Assembly: GCA_937124615.1 (NCBI GenBank)
Contig: CAKZKR010000026.1
Location: 1-38,403, forward strand
Length of the DNA stretch: 38,403 nt
Direction of reading: 5' to 3'
Origin: an uncultured bacterium
Lineage (GTDB): Bacteria > Hydrogenedentota > Hydrogenedentia > Hydrogenedentales > Hydrogenedentaceae
How positions within the stretch are numbered: the first letter of the stretch is position 1; the number at the start of each line of letters is the position of its first letter. The position numbers and the translations under genes were made by a program. The notes under the pieces were generated by a model, which saw only the letters and a list, made by a program, of their open reading frames with translations, did not search any database and had not been told where the DNA came from. Of this stretch, positions 16,621-25,602 are shown piece after piece.

Positions 16621-19083
16621 GTGAAACCCATGTTTGCTGATGTAGTTGTATTTTTGCCTATTGATTATGTTTTGACCTATAGAATACCCGAAAGATTCCG
16701 AACAAAAATTACTGTTGGAACCCGGGTTGTTGTACCTATGAGAAAGACAATAGATGTAGGCATTGTAGTATCCCTTAAGGATTCGTTCCCCGAAAATGAG
16801 ATTGGGAAAGAAATAAAAGAGATTGTTGAGGTGCCTGATGAAGAACCTATTATAAATGAAGAGATGATACGATTATGCCAGTGGATTTCAGATTATTACA
16901 TTTCTCCACCGGGGTTATCTTTTCAAATGGCAATTCCGAGTTTTTTACGGTGTATAGGAAGAATAAAATACACAGTAAATCCTGATGCCCAATGCGAATA
17001 CTTGCCGGGTAGTCTTTCTTATCAGATTATCGAGATATTAAAAAGTCAGCCATTGGAATTGAAGGAGTTGAAGAAGAAAATAAATAATGAAGATATACCT
17101 AATGAAATATCTCTTCTTCTCAAAGATGGTGTAGTAAAGTATTTTATTGAACCTGTAAAAATTAAGGAAAAGATAAAAAAGGAATTGTGGGTCCGTTTAA
17201 ACAAAACAGTTACACAAGAAGAACTCTTAAAGTGGCAGAAACGAGCACCGCAACAGATAAAAATATGTCTTTTTTTGCTCCATGAAGGGAAAGAGTATCC
17301 TATTTCAGATTTGGCAGAGAAACAACAGATAAATAAGAGTATCATTTTCTCATTAAAACGAAAGGGATGGGTAGATTTTATTGAAAAAGATGTTTTAAGG
17401 ACTCCTAAAGTATATCAGTATACAGAATCATTTGAAGATGTACAATCGATAACCCCTACAGAAGAACAACAGTTATCTATAAATTCTGTAGCAGATGCAA
17501 TAAAAAAACATGAATTTAAGACTTTTTTACTTTTTGGTGTTACAGGTTCCGGTAAAACAGAAGTATACCTGCAGGCCATTCAAACTGCTATAGATTATGG
17601 ACTACAATCGTTGCTCCTTGTTCCAGAAATTGCTTTAACCCCCCAGACTATTGCACGGCTTTATTCAAGATTTAAAGATCAGATTGCTGTATTGCATAGT
17701 GGGTTGAGTGAAGGGGAGAGATTTGATGAATGGCGAAGAATCAAAGAGGGAAAAGTAAGCGTTGTTGTAGGTGTCCGTTCTGCTATTTTTGCTCCACTCC
17801 AGCGGTTAGGGCTTATTATTGTAGACGAAGAACACGAACATACATACAAGCAGGGAGAAACTCCTCGATACCATGCGAGGGATGTTGCTATTATGCGTGC
17901 CCAAATAAATTCTGCCGTTTGTGTTTTAGGTTCTGCAACGCCATCCCTTGAAAGTTTTATGCATGCGGAAACATCGAAATATTATTTATTAAAGTTGACA
18001 CAAAGGGTCGCTTCAGGCAGTTTACCCAATATACATATTGTCGACTTAAGGAAAGAAATGGATAAAACTTCGGGAGAACCCGTTCTCTCTTTATCATTAA
18101 GAGAAAAAATACATGAGAGACTTGAAAAAAAAGAGCAGATTATTCTACTAATTAATCGTAGAGGATTTGCTCCTGTGTCTATGTGCCCATCTTGTGGTTG
18201 GATTGCAGAATGTCCTAATTGCAATACGAGTTTAAATTTTCATCGATATGATGGTACAGTTCGGTGTCATTACTGTAATTATAAAGTGTTAAGGCCGATT
18301 CAGTGTATTGAATGTGGAACGACCCCATTAGTATTAATAGGAACGGGAACACAGAGAATTGAAGATTTGTTAATACAGTATTTCCCTATGGCTTCTATTG
18401 CAAGAATAGATACCGATGTTACATCAGCAAAAAGTAGAGGATATTCTATATTGAAAAAATTTGCGGAACGAAAGATAGACATTCTTATAGGAACTCAAAT
18501 GATAGCTAAAGGTCACGATTATCCGCATGTTACTCTGGTGGGGGTATTAAATGCTGATATAGGTTTGTCTATACCAAATTTCCGTTCTAACGAATTTGTT
18601 TTCCAATTGCTTATGCAAGTTGCGGGGCGTTCAGGAAGAAGGGAAAGACCTGGTGAAGTGGTAATTCAAACATTTATACCTGGACATTATGTAATTAAAT
18701 CCGTTCAATCGCATGATTATAATTTGTTTGCAGATTATGAGTTAAGAAATCGTAGGATTGTAGGCTATCCACCTTATAGTCGTATGATTCAATTTGGTCT
18801 GGAATCGGAGGACGAAAAAGAAGTTCGAGATATGATGTATAATCTTGTGCAGTACATCAGAGAAAAACATGATTTAAAAAAAGAGAATTGTATTCTTTTA
18901 GGTCCTGCTCCTGCTATAATACGCAGGGTTCAAGGAAGGTTTCGCTGGCAATTTGCATTATTAGGGAAAGCCACAAGAACAATAAATATGATTGCAAGGG
19001 ATGTTAATGAACAATATCAAAAGAACAGAACAAGTAGTAAAATGATAATTCGTATTGATGTTGACCCTTATGAGATATATTAA
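16621..19083 (+). CDS. priA: Primosomal helicase PriA (replication restart)
   Basis: This 820-residue protein has the N-terminal 3'-DNA-binding domain (MFADVVVFLPIDYVLTYRIP), a winged-helix region, and a DEAD-type helicase with P-loop GVTGSGKTE starting at residue 306 and Walker B DEEH at 402-405. Eight zinc cysteines lie between C522 and C565 (CPSC, CPNC, CHYC, CIEC). RIDTDVTSAK and GTQMIAKGHDYPHVTLVGVL are further PriA signatures. It reloads the replisome at stalled forks. The GTG at 16621 is used here, but the ATG at 16630 is equally close to the family start; neither has a strong ribosome site. Confidence 0.96.
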   Translation: MKPMFADVVVFLPIDYVLTYRIPERFRTKITVGTRVVVPMRKTIDVGIVVSLKDSFPENEIGKEIKEIVEVPDEEPIINEEMIRLCQWISDYYISPPGLSFQMAIPSFLRCIGRIKYTVNPDAQCEYLPGSLSYQIIEILKSQPLELKELKKKINNEDIPNEISLLLKDGVVKYFIEPVKIKEKIKKELWVRLNKTVTQEELLKWQKRAPQQIKICLFLLHEGKEYPISDLAEKQQINKSIIFSLKRKGWVDFIEKDVLRTPKVYQYTESFEDVQSITPTEEQQLSINSVADAIKKHEFKTFLLFGVTGSGKTEVYLQAIQTAIDYGLQSLLLVPEIALTPQTIARLYSRFKDQIAVLHSGLSEGERFDEWRRIKEGKVSVVVGVRSAIFAPLQRLGLIIVDEEHEHTYKQGETPRYHARDVAIMRAQINSAVCVLGSATPSLESFMHAETSKYYLLKLTQRVASGSLPNIHIVDLRKEMDKTSGEPVLSLSLREKIHERLEKKEQIILLINRRGFAPVSMCPSCGWIAECPNCNTSLNFHRYDGTVRCHYCNYKVLRPIQCIECGTTPLVLIGTGTQRIEDLLIQYFPMASIARIDTDVTSAKSRGYSILKKFAERKIDILIGTQMIAKGHDYPHVTLVGVLNADIGLSIPNFRSNEFVFQLLMQVAGRSGRRERPGEVVIQTFIPGHYVIKSVQSHDYNLFADYELRNRRIVGYPPYSRMIQFGLESEDEKEVRDMMYNLVQYIREKHDLKKENCILLGPAPAIIRRVQGRFRWQFALLGKATRTINMIARDVNEQYQKNRTSSKMIIRIDVDPYEIY

Positions 19084-19111
19084 ATGTTGGAAGATTTTAG
19101 AAAGGTAGAAT

Positions 19112-19792
19112 ATGGACATAAAAGCATTTGTTTTTGATTTAGATGGGACTTTAATGGATTCTGAAATTATTTGGGTATATTCCATTCATGAATATCTTTT
19201 AGATAAAGGTTTGAATGTGAGTTATGACTATGCTGTTGACCTTGTTTATGGGAATCCATGGGAATATATTTATGATGAACTGGAAAGGCAATATCCCGAG
19301 CTTAAAAGCGAAATGCCCAATTTTATTGAAAAAGTATATCCTTATTTTTACAAACATTCGGAAAAAATACCTTTAGAAATACCTTCTTCTATTCAACTAT
19401 TAAAAGTGTTATCTAAAGACTATATTTGTGCTATTGTCTCAGGGTCTTATAGAAGGGATGTCATAGAAGCCATCCATCGATTGGGAATTGAGGAAAACAT
19501 CTCTCTATATCTTGGGAAAGAAGATTATTATCCTGGCAAACCCCATCCAGCAGGATATATAAAGGCGGGTGAAATTTTAAAAGTAAAGCCTGAACAATGT
19601 GTAGTGTTTGAAGATTCTACTGTAGGAATTAACTCTGCGAAATCAGCGGGAATGTTCTGTGTGGCTTTGTCAAGGCCTGACCGACCCCAGCAGGACATTT
19701 CTCGTGCAGACCTTGTTTTGCCGGATTTAAGCCTATTTAGTATAGATATGCTGGAAAAGAAGCATCAGGAAAAATGCTCAGCGGTTGAATAG
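19112..19792 (+). CDS. HAD-superfamily phosphatase, beta-phosphoglucomutase-like subfamily
   Basis: In this 226-residue protein motif I is FDLDGTLMDSE with nucleophile D9 and acid/base D11. Motif II is VSGSYRRD, motif III is the lysine in GKPHPAGY, and motif IV is FEDSTVGINSAKSAG. The helical cap between motifs I and II is the C1 type seen in beta-phosphoglucomutase and phosphoglycolate phosphatases. The substrate cannot be assigned from sequence. It lies 28 bp downstream of priA on the same strand. Its last 15 bases overlap the convergent DUF2905 gene. Confidence 0.85.
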   Translation: MDIKAFVFDLDGTLMDSEIIWVYSIHEYLLDKGLNVSYDYAVDLVYGNPWEYIYDELERQYPELKSEMPNFIEKVYPYFYKHSEKIPLEIPSSIQLLKVLSKDYICAIVSGSYRRDVIEAIHRLGIEENISLYLGKEDYYPGKPHPAGYIKAGEILKVKPEQCVVFEDSTVGINSAKSAGMFCVALSRPDRPQQDISRADLVLPDLSLFSIDMLEKKHQEKCSAVE

Positions 19793-20014
19793 GCTTAAAA
19801 CAAGTAGAATTAAATTTATAATAAAAGTAAGTAGCAGACTTAAAATAATTGAAGTTGTTAACGGGAAATAAAATTTTCCTCTATCCCATTCTATATTTAT
19901 ATCACCCGGGAGTTTCCCCCATTTAAAAGGTAGAAAACTCGACAGCCAGATTATACCGCTGATGAATAAGAATATAAGACCGAATATAAAAAAATATTTT
20001 GCAAGGATATTCAT
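19778..20014 (-). CDS. Small DUF2905 membrane protein
   Basis: This 78-residue protein has two hydrophobic segments (about residues 5-28 and 53-74) flanking the conserved LPGDINIEWDRGKFYFPLTT motif, which defines the DUF2905 family. The function of the family is unknown; it is common in bacteria and often sits near RuvB or other housekeeping genes. A GGAG site overlaps the stop region of the upstream glycosyltransferase gene, so it is probably the last gene of the reverse glycosyltransferase unit. Its stop lies inside the 3' end of the HAD gene. Confidence 0.85.
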   Translation of the reverse strand: MNILAKYFFIFGLIFLFISGIIWLSSFLPFKWGKLPGDINIEWDRGKFYFPLTTSIILSLLLTFIINLILLVLSLFNR

Positions 20015-20026
20015 TGGAACGCTCCA

Positions 20027-21124
20027 TTAAAGCAAACATTTTCTATATACTTCAAGGGTATTTTCAGCAGTTTTTTCCCATCTGAAATGTTGTGCATGAG
20101 CAATGCCGTTTTGAGCCATGATCTTTCTTTTTGTTTCGTCTTCACAAAGACAATATATTGCATCAGAAATTTGTTGAATATTATAAGGGTCAACCGATAA
20201 AGCTTTATCTTCTAGTATTTCTGGAATGCTTCCATAGTTTGAAGCAATTACGGGAGTTCCGCAACTCATTGCTTCAAGAGGAGGTAAACCAAAACCTTCG
20301 TAAAAACTTATATATACAAAAACATCGGCACCACTAATAATAACGGGTAAATCCTTGTCGGCGATATACCCTAATCTGTGAATACGATTTCTGTGTTTTG
20401 ATTTTTGTATTGCTTTTTCAACGAGATGTGTTTTCCATCCTGTTCGACCTACGATTACAAGGTCGTGATGGATTTTATCGGAAATATTTGACCATGCCTC
20501 AATCAAAGAAGGTATGTTTTTTCGGGGTTCCAATGTCCCTGCATACAATATGTACTTTTGGGGAAGACGATACTTGTTTTTAATTATTGTTATTTGTTGA
20601 GAAGATTGTGGCTTGAAAATTTCACTAACCCCAAGATAAACTACATCGATACTATTTATAGATATAGGGTAATGTTTTTGTATTTCTTTGGCGGTGAAGT
20701 GGGAGTCAGTAATTATTTGTTGAGAGAACTGGATTGTCTCTTCTACTTTTTTGTTGTAGAACCATTGATGGTGAGACGGAAACCAATCTGGATTTTCAAG
20801 AAAAGCAAGGTCATGAACAGTTGTGATATGAGGAACATTTCCTAACCTGTATCCATAAGTTGCGGGGTAGTGTACAATGTCGGGTTGTGAATTATGAAAA
20901 TGTTTTTTTAAATAATATCGTTGAAAGATCCTTGTGATATTTTTATTTCTGGGTAGGTGTTGGATCGTTAATTTATTGGATGATATAGGTAATGGTGTGG
21001 ATGCGGGTAAAAAAATATGTAAATCTTCAGGAAGATTAATAAGGGATTTTACCAGTTCTTCAGTATATCTCCCTGTCCCACTTAGATTGCCTATCTGAAA
21101 ACCGTTTAATAAGATGCTTATCAT
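20027..21124 (-). CDS. GT4-family glycosyltransferase
   Basis: This 365-residue GT-B fold enzyme has an N-terminal acceptor half starting MISILLNGFQIGNLSGTGRY with a glycine-rich loop. The C-terminal donor half contains LYAGTLEPRKNIPSLIEAW, and the E-x7-E region FYEGFGLPPLEAMSCGTPVI followed by SNYGSIPEI. These are diagnostic of GT4 (glycogen-synthase-like, retaining) enzymes that use nucleotide sugars. The ATG overlaps the stop of the upstream glycosyltransferase by 4 bp. The pair is related in sequence, so an old duplication is likely. A role in surface polysaccharide or LPS is plausible, but the sugar is unknown. Confidence 0.9.
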   Translation of the reverse strand: MISILLNGFQIGNLSGTGRYTEELVKSLINLPEDLHIFLPASTPLPISSNKLTIQHLPRNKNITRIFQRYYLKKHFHNSQPDIVHYPATYGYRLGNVPHITTVHDLAFLENPDWFPSHHQWFYNKKVEETIQFSQQIITDSHFTAKEIQKHYPISINSIDVVYLGVSEIFKPQSSQQITIIKNKYRLPQKYILYAGTLEPRKNIPSLIEAWSNISDKIHHDLVIVGRTGWKTHLVEKAIQKSKHRNRIHRLGYIADKDLPVIISGADVFVYISFYEGFGLPPLEAMSCGTPVIASNYGSIPEILEDKALSVDPYNIQQISDAIYCLCEDETKRKIMAQNGIAHAQHFRWEKTAENTLEVYRKCLL

Positions 21125-22284
21125 AAATTTCCTAATTTTTTATATACTTCATAATGTGATTGGGCTGTTTTTGACCAGTTAAAATTTTTTGCTTGTAAGA
21201 AACTTTCCTTTTTAATTTCGTTTAACATTTTTATATTAGTTAATATTTGAAGAATTGCTATAGCAAAGCTTTCTACATCTTTTGGGTGTATGGTAATTCC
21301 TTTCGGACCAACAACTTCGGGTAAAGCCCCTTGATTGGAAACGATTACAGGACAACCACAAGCCATAGCCTCAAGAGGGGGAATTCCAAAGCCTTCATCA
21401 AAGCTTGGGAAAACAAACAAATCAGCCGAGTTATAAAACCATCTTAATTCTTTATGTTCTTGAATATAATCTAAATAAATAACTTTGTCTGCAATTTCCA
21501 TTTTATCTTTCTCTAAAAGAATATCATTAGAACAAAAACCTTTCTTCCCTATCAAGACGAGTTTATGAGGGACTTGCCGATTTATCTTTTCATATATTTT
21601 TAGTAATCCTGATATGTTTTTTCTTTCTTCGATTGTCCCAACAAATAATATGAAGGGGGGCTTAATATGATAATGTGTTTCTATGTATCGGTTTGATTCT
21701 TCTTTGTCAATAGGATAAAAAAAGGAATCATCAATACCTGGATAGGCCACAGATATTTTATTGGAGGGTATTTCTAATAGTTCTTCTATATCTTTTTTGC
21801 TTTTTTCAGAACAAGTAATAATATGAGAAGCCCTTTGTGATGAGGTGCGTATAGTGGGGGCAAATAATTTTATGATTTTTGGACTGACCCATTGTGGATT
21901 TGTTAGAAACGATAAGTCATAGATTGTTAATACCGTTTTGCTATTAAAAATAGGAGGTAAGTAATAGTTAGTGAAATGTAGAATTGAACCATCTTTTTTA
22001 AAGATGTCAATTTTAGGTGAGTTGAAAATATTCCACCACATATATAATCCTCTAACAGGAATGGGGACATGGAGGTTGTGACTTAAATTGCGAATTATTT
22101 CCAGGGAATCGTTTTGAAATTGATGAAGACCGAATGATATTCCATTTATATTTATGTCACTATGATTTTTTAGTAGATATTTAAGTGTGTAATGTATATA
22201 ATTGCCGATACCTGTTTTTTCACCTCGTAAAGGTGTTATGTCTATAGTTACAGAAAGTTTTTGCAGGTTTATTAGTTTGTTCAT
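21121..22284 (-). CDS. GT4-family glycosyltransferase
   Basis: This 387-residue GT-B enzyme is similar in layout to its downstream neighbour: a GEKTGIGNYIHY loop near the N-terminus, ILFVGTIEERKNISGLLKIY in the donor domain, and FDEGFGIPPLEAMACGCPVI followed by SNQGALPEV. It is the first gene of the reverse unit and is divergent from ilvC across 119 bp. The ribosome site before its ATG is weak. It probably works with the downstream enzyme on one glycan, adding consecutive sugars; that is inferred from the 4-bp overlap. Confidence 0.9.
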   Translation of the reverse strand: MNKLINLQKLSVTIDITPLRGEKTGIGNYIHYTLKYLLKNHSDININGISFGLHQFQNDSLEIIRNLSHNLHVPIPVRGLYMWWNIFNSPKIDIFKKDGSILHFTNYYLPPIFNSKTVLTIYDLSFLTNPQWVSPKIIKLFAPTIRTSSQRASHIITCSEKSKKDIEELLEIPSNKISVAYPGIDDSFFYPIDKEESNRYIETHYHIKPPFILFVGTIEERKNISGLLKIYEKINRQVPHKLVLIGKKGFCSNDILLEKDKMEIADKVIYLDYIQEHKELRWFYNSADLFVFPSFDEGFGIPPLEAMACGCPVIVSNQGALPEVVGPKGITIHPKDVESFAIAILQILTNIKMLNEIKKESFLQAKNFNWSKTAQSHYEVYKKLGNL

Positions 22285-22296
22285 AAATATCTGCTT

Positions 22297-22326
22297 TTGT
22301 AATCTGTTATGTTTAAGCGATAAAAT
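22297..22326 (+). promoter_or_regulatory. Candidate promoter upstream of ilvC
   Basis: TTGTAA at 22297-22302 and TAAAAT at 22321-22326 have an 18-bp spacer in the divergent gap between the glycosyltransferase and ilvC. A perfect TATAAT at 22329-22334 lacks a good -35 partner. A forward promoter must exist here for ilvC, but the exact boxes are uncertain. I see no leader peptide or T-box for branched-chain control in the remaining leader of under 80 bases. Confidence 0.3.
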
Positions 22327-22403
22327 ATTATAATGATGGGTAATTATGCAATTTAAAATATGATTTCCAAATAAACTTTAACTTTTATAGAAGGAGTATT
22401 TCA

Positions 22404-23501
22404 ATGCGTATTGATTTTGGTGGGACACTTGAAGAAGTTATTACAAGGAAAGAATTCCCAATGGCGAAAGCAAGAAAGGTGTTGAAGAACGAAGTAATTG
22501 CCATAATTGGATATGGAGTTCAGGGACCTGCACAAAGTTTAAATCTTCGTGATAATGGTTTTAATGTAATCATAGGTCAGGACCCAAAATTCAAATCAGA
22601 TTGGGACCGAGCCGTTAAAGACGGATGGAAACCGGGCAAGACTTTATTTGATATAGAAGAAGCCTGTGAACGCGGGACGATAATTCAACTTCTTGTTTCG
22701 GACGCGGCACAAAAGGCAATTTGGCCTGATGTAAAGAAACATTTAAAGAAAGGCGATGCATTATATTTTTCACATGGTTTTTCTATTGTTTATAAAAAAT
22801 TAACAAAAGTAATTCCCCCCGATTTTGTGGATGTGATAATGGTCGCACCGAAAGGTTCCGGCACCTCTGTGCGAAGGAATTTCTTGAGTGGTGCAGGTAT
22901 AAATTCTAGTTATGCTGTCGCTCAGGATTATACGGGCAGAGCCTTGGAACGCTGTTTAGCAATAGGTATTGGTATTGGTTCCGGTTTTCTATTCCCGACT
23001 ACTTTCGAGAATGAAGTTTACAGTGATTTAACAGGTGAAAGAGGTGTCTTAATGGGGGCACTTGCTGGAATAATGGAAGCCCAATATCAGGTATTGCGTG
23101 AAAATGGACATACTCCCAGTGAGGCTTTTAATGAAACTGTTGAAGAACTAACACAAAGTCTTATCCGTCTCGTTGATGAAAACGGAATGGATTGGATGTA
23201 TCAAAACTGTTCCGCAACTGCACAACGCGGTGCTCTGGATTGGAAACCTAAATTTAAGAAAGCAACGCTTCCTGTATTCAAGGAGTTGTATAAACGAGTT
23301 AAGGAAGGCGAAGAAGCCAAACGTGTTATTAAAGCGTTGGGAGATCCAAATTATAAAACACAACTGCAAAAAGAACTTGCAGAAATGGCAAATAGTGAAA
23401 TGTGGCTTGCTGGTAAAGCCTGTCGTGAACTGAGACCAAAAGAACCTGCTAGTAAGCAAATAAAATCAAAAGTGGGAACACAAGGAAGAACAAATTATTA
23501 A
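22404..23501 (+). CDS. ilvC: Ketol-acid reductoisomerase, Bacteroidota/fungal-like class I
   Basis: This 365-residue enzyme catalyses the second common step of valine/isoleucine synthesis: isomerisation and NADPH reduction of acetolactate. The Rossmann motif GYGVQG is at 36-41 and the metal-site text EVYSDLTGERGVLMGALAG is intact. DYTGRALERCLAIGIGIGSG and NGMDWMYQNCSATAQRGALD resemble Bacteroidota and fungal enzymes more than the short proteobacterial/Gram-positive form. It is longer than the typical 330 residues through an N-terminal FGGTLEEVITRKEFP segment and a lysine-rich C-terminal tail. A GAAGGAG site lies before the ATG. No other ilv or leu gene is adjacent, and a strong terminator makes it monocistronic. 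Confidence 0.95.
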   Translation: MRIDFGGTLEEVITRKEFPMAKARKVLKNEVIAIIGYGVQGPAQSLNLRDNGFNVIIGQDPKFKSDWDRAVKDGWKPGKTLFDIEEACERGTIIQLLVSDAAQKAIWPDVKKHLKKGDALYFSHGFSIVYKKLTKVIPPDFVDVIMVAPKGSGTSVRRNFLSGAGINSSYAVAQDYTGRALERCLAIGIGIGSGFLFPTTFENEVYSDLTGERGVLMGALAGIMEAQYQVLRENGHTPSEAFNETVEELTQSLIRLVDENGMDWMYQNCSATAQRGALDWKPKFKKATLPVFKELYKRVKEGEEAKRVIKALGDPNYKTQLQKELAEMANSEMWLAGKACRELRPKEPASKQIKSKVGTQGRTNY

Positions 23502-23522
23502 TTTACTTCAATTGCTGTTTGT

Positions 23523-23556
23523 AAGGTCCGGGAAGTGAAACTTTCCGGACCTTTTT
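23523..23556 (+). terminator. Rho-independent terminator of ilvC
   Basis: The arm at 23523-23535 pairs with 23541-23553 in a 13-bp stem (one G-T pair) around a 5-base loop, followed by a T run to 23556. It starts 21 bp after the ilvC stop. Its position also rules out the longer GTG start at 23535 for lpxK, which would lie inside the hairpin. Confidence 0.9.
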
Positions 23557-23570
23557 GTAATGATGTAAAT

Positions 23571-24641
23571 ATGAAGAAAATACACATTCAAAAATATCTT
23601 TATGATGAAAAAGGCCCTCCTCAGGTATTATTGCCTTTATTAAAAGGTGTAAGTAATTTTCAAAGATGGGGGATGTGGATCCGTTCTAAAAGAAGAGTTT
23701 ATTCACCAAGAATTTATACAGTAAGTTTCGGAGGTATTACAATAGGAGGTGTGGGAAAAACCCCTGCTGTTATAGAAAGAGCAAATAGAGAAATGGGTGT
23801 TAACAAGAAAAAGATTTGTGTAATAAGTAGGGGGTATGGAGCGGAGAAATATCAGGGTATTGTAGAAGGGATCTATCGCGATGGAGAAATTCGTATATGC
23901 GAGTATGGTACAGGAAGGGAATATTCTCCTATGAAGGAGACCGTGTTCGCATTGAATAATGCATATAAAGTTTTGGGGGATGAACTAACCTTAATTTTGT
24001 ATCGCTTGCGTGATGTTACTGTAATTAGAGACTCTAATCGTGTTAGGGCGGTGAAATGGGCTGAAAGTAAAGGCTTTGATATAGCGATACTTGATGATGC
24101 CTATCAGTATTTGATGTTAGGTCGAAATGAAAATATATTATTAATAAGTGCCCTAAATCCGTGGGGAAATGGATTGATTTTTCCTGCTGGAATTTTAAGA
24201 GAACCTCTGGATGCGATAAACAGAGCGACGGAAGTGTGGATAACCCATTGTGACCAGGTTTTGAGAGAGAAGTTAGAGAAGTTGAAAGATTTTTTTACAC
24301 AGATGTATCCAGAAAAGACGATTCGATGGACATATCATAAACCCTTGTTCTGGAGTAAAATAAATTCTTTATCTAGATTCCCATTGGACTACTTTGGAGG
24401 GAAAGAAGTAGATGTCTTTTGTGCCATTGGAAGTCCCCAATCGTTTCTGAATATATTGAAAAAACAACAATTGAAAATAAAAAATACTTATATTTACCGT
24501 GACCATGCACCTATACCAAAAGGGATATTAAAGAAAGGGAGAATTATTTTGACAACAGAGAAGAATCTTTTAACTTTGGGAGAAGAAAGTGAAGAGGTGT
24601 ATGCTCTTTGTATTGGGCTTTCCGATTATTGCTGGGATTAA
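23571..24641 (+). CDS. lpxK: Divergent tetraacyldisaccharide 4'-kinase (LpxK)
   Basis: The protein is 356 residues from the ATG at 23571, just after the ilvC terminator. It shows the LpxK plan: WGMWIRSKRRVYSPRIYTVS, then P-loop GGVGKTP (59-65), ISRGYG, GDE (136-138), DDAYQY (175-180) where the family usually has DDGFQH, LLISALNPWGNG for the LP-G region, a late YRDHAPIP, and TTEKN. LpxK phosphorylates lipid A precursor DS-1-P at the inner membrane, implying an outer membrane with lipid A. The substitutions in the DDGFQH motif make it divergent but not obviously dead, since both aspartates remain. Its last 98 bases overlap the convergent PfkB kinase gene. Confidence 0.85.
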   Translation: MKKIHIQKYLYDEKGPPQVLLPLLKGVSNFQRWGMWIRSKRRVYSPRIYTVSFGGITIGGVGKTPAVIERANREMGVNKKKICVISRGYGAEKYQGIVEGIYRDGEIRICEYGTGREYSPMKETVFALNNAYKVLGDELTLILYRLRDVTVIRDSNRVRAVKWAESKGFDIAILDDAYQYLMLGRNENILLISALNPWGNGLIFPAGILREPLDAINRATEVWITHCDQVLREKLEKLKDFFTQMYPEKTIRWTYHKPLFWSKINSLSRFPLDYFGGKEVDVFCAIGSPQSFLNILKKQQLKIKNTYIYRDHAPIPKGILKKGRIILTTEKNLLTLGEESEEVYALCIGLSDYCWD

Positions 24642-25602
24642 TTCTATAAACTTTTACTTTTTCATAGATATTTAATAAATCATTTACATTGAATTTACCT
24701 ATATCCCACATCATAGCATTTGCGGTTCCTAATGCGACACCCAATCTGCCCATGTCTTCAATAGAAAAGCCTTTGTATAAACCAATTGCAAAACCTGCTA
24801 CCAGAGCATCACCTGAACCTACTGGATTGATTTCTTTTATTTTCGGAGGGATTATATGTATATGTGTATTGTTAAAACATATTAATGCCCCATCAGGACC
24901 CATAGACAAAACAACTAAGGATATTTTGTGTTTATTGTGAAGATATTGAACGGCTTCAACCTTTGATTGCATATCTTTTAAGTTTGTTTTTAAGAATTGT
25001 GAAAGTTCTCCAATATTAGGTTTAACCATGTAGGGTCTATTTTTTAGCCCCTCTGCGAATTCGTTTCCGTAGGTATCGAGTATAACTTTAATTTTTTTTT
25101 CATTTGCTATTTTGATTAAATCTTTATATAGGCATGACACATTGGGGTCTGGAACAGTTCCTGATAGGATAGCAACAGGTATTTTGTACTGGGAAATGAC
25201 TCTTTGAAATGTGTCTAAAAATATATTATATTCATCAAGGGGTATTTGGGGTCCGGGTTCAAAGAAAGCCGTTTGTCTTCCCACATATTCTTCAAGAATT
25301 GTAGTAATGGTTCTTGTAGGTGTTCCTGTCCAGACGGGGAAACATTTAACGCCATCATTTTCTTTTAGCATCTGGACAACTTGTTTACCTGTATATCCTC
25401 CAACCCATAATAATGCTCCTGCTCGAAAACCTAATGTTACCAGAACACGAGCAACATTGTTTCCTTTCCCCCCGGATATTTGAGTGTATTTATTGGAGCG
25501 TATTCTATCTCCTGGTTTAAATCTTGGTATAAAAATAGTTTTGTCTATACAAGGATTAGGTGTAACCGTAAGGAACATAGGCAGTTCATTTGTGCTCATC
25601 AT
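24544..25602 (-). CDS. PfkB-family sugar kinase (1-phosphofructokinase/tagatose-6-phosphate kinase type)
   Basis: This 352-residue ribokinase-fold enzyme has GGKGNN (44-49) for sugar binding and the anion hole/catalytic motif NPVGSGDAL with D265. The opening LTVTPNPCIDKT matches 1-phosphofructokinase/LacC-type kinases, so a phosphorylated sugar is the likely substrate. The start is ambiguous between ATG 25602 (overlapping the ROK gene by 17 bp) and ATG 25578, just after the ROK stop, where the family pattern begins. The kinase domain ends near residue 319; the last 32 residues are encoded wholly antisense to the 3' end of lpxK. No PTS gene is next to it. Confidence 0.85.
   Translation of the reverse strand: MMSTNELPMFLTVTPNPCIDKTIFIPRFKPGDRIRSNKYTQISGGKGNNVARVLVTLGFRAGALLWVGGYTGKQVVQMLKENDGVKCFPVWTGTPTRTITTILEEYVGRQTAFFEPGPQIPLDEYNIFLDTFQRVISQYKIPVAILSGTVPDPNVSCLYKDLIKIANEKKIKVILDTYGNEFAEGLKNRPYMVKPNIGELSQFLKTNLKDMQSKVEAVQYLHNKHKISLVVLSMGPDGALICFNNTHIHIIPPKIKEINPVGSGDALVAGFAIGLYKGFSIEDMGRLGVALGTANAMMWDIGKFNVNDLLNIYEKVKVYRINPSNNRKAQYKEHTPLHFLLPKLKDSSLLSK

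Noticed and set aside
23535-23570. Upstream GTG start for lpxK
   Set aside because: It falls inside the ilvC terminator hairpin, and the added residues do not fit the family.
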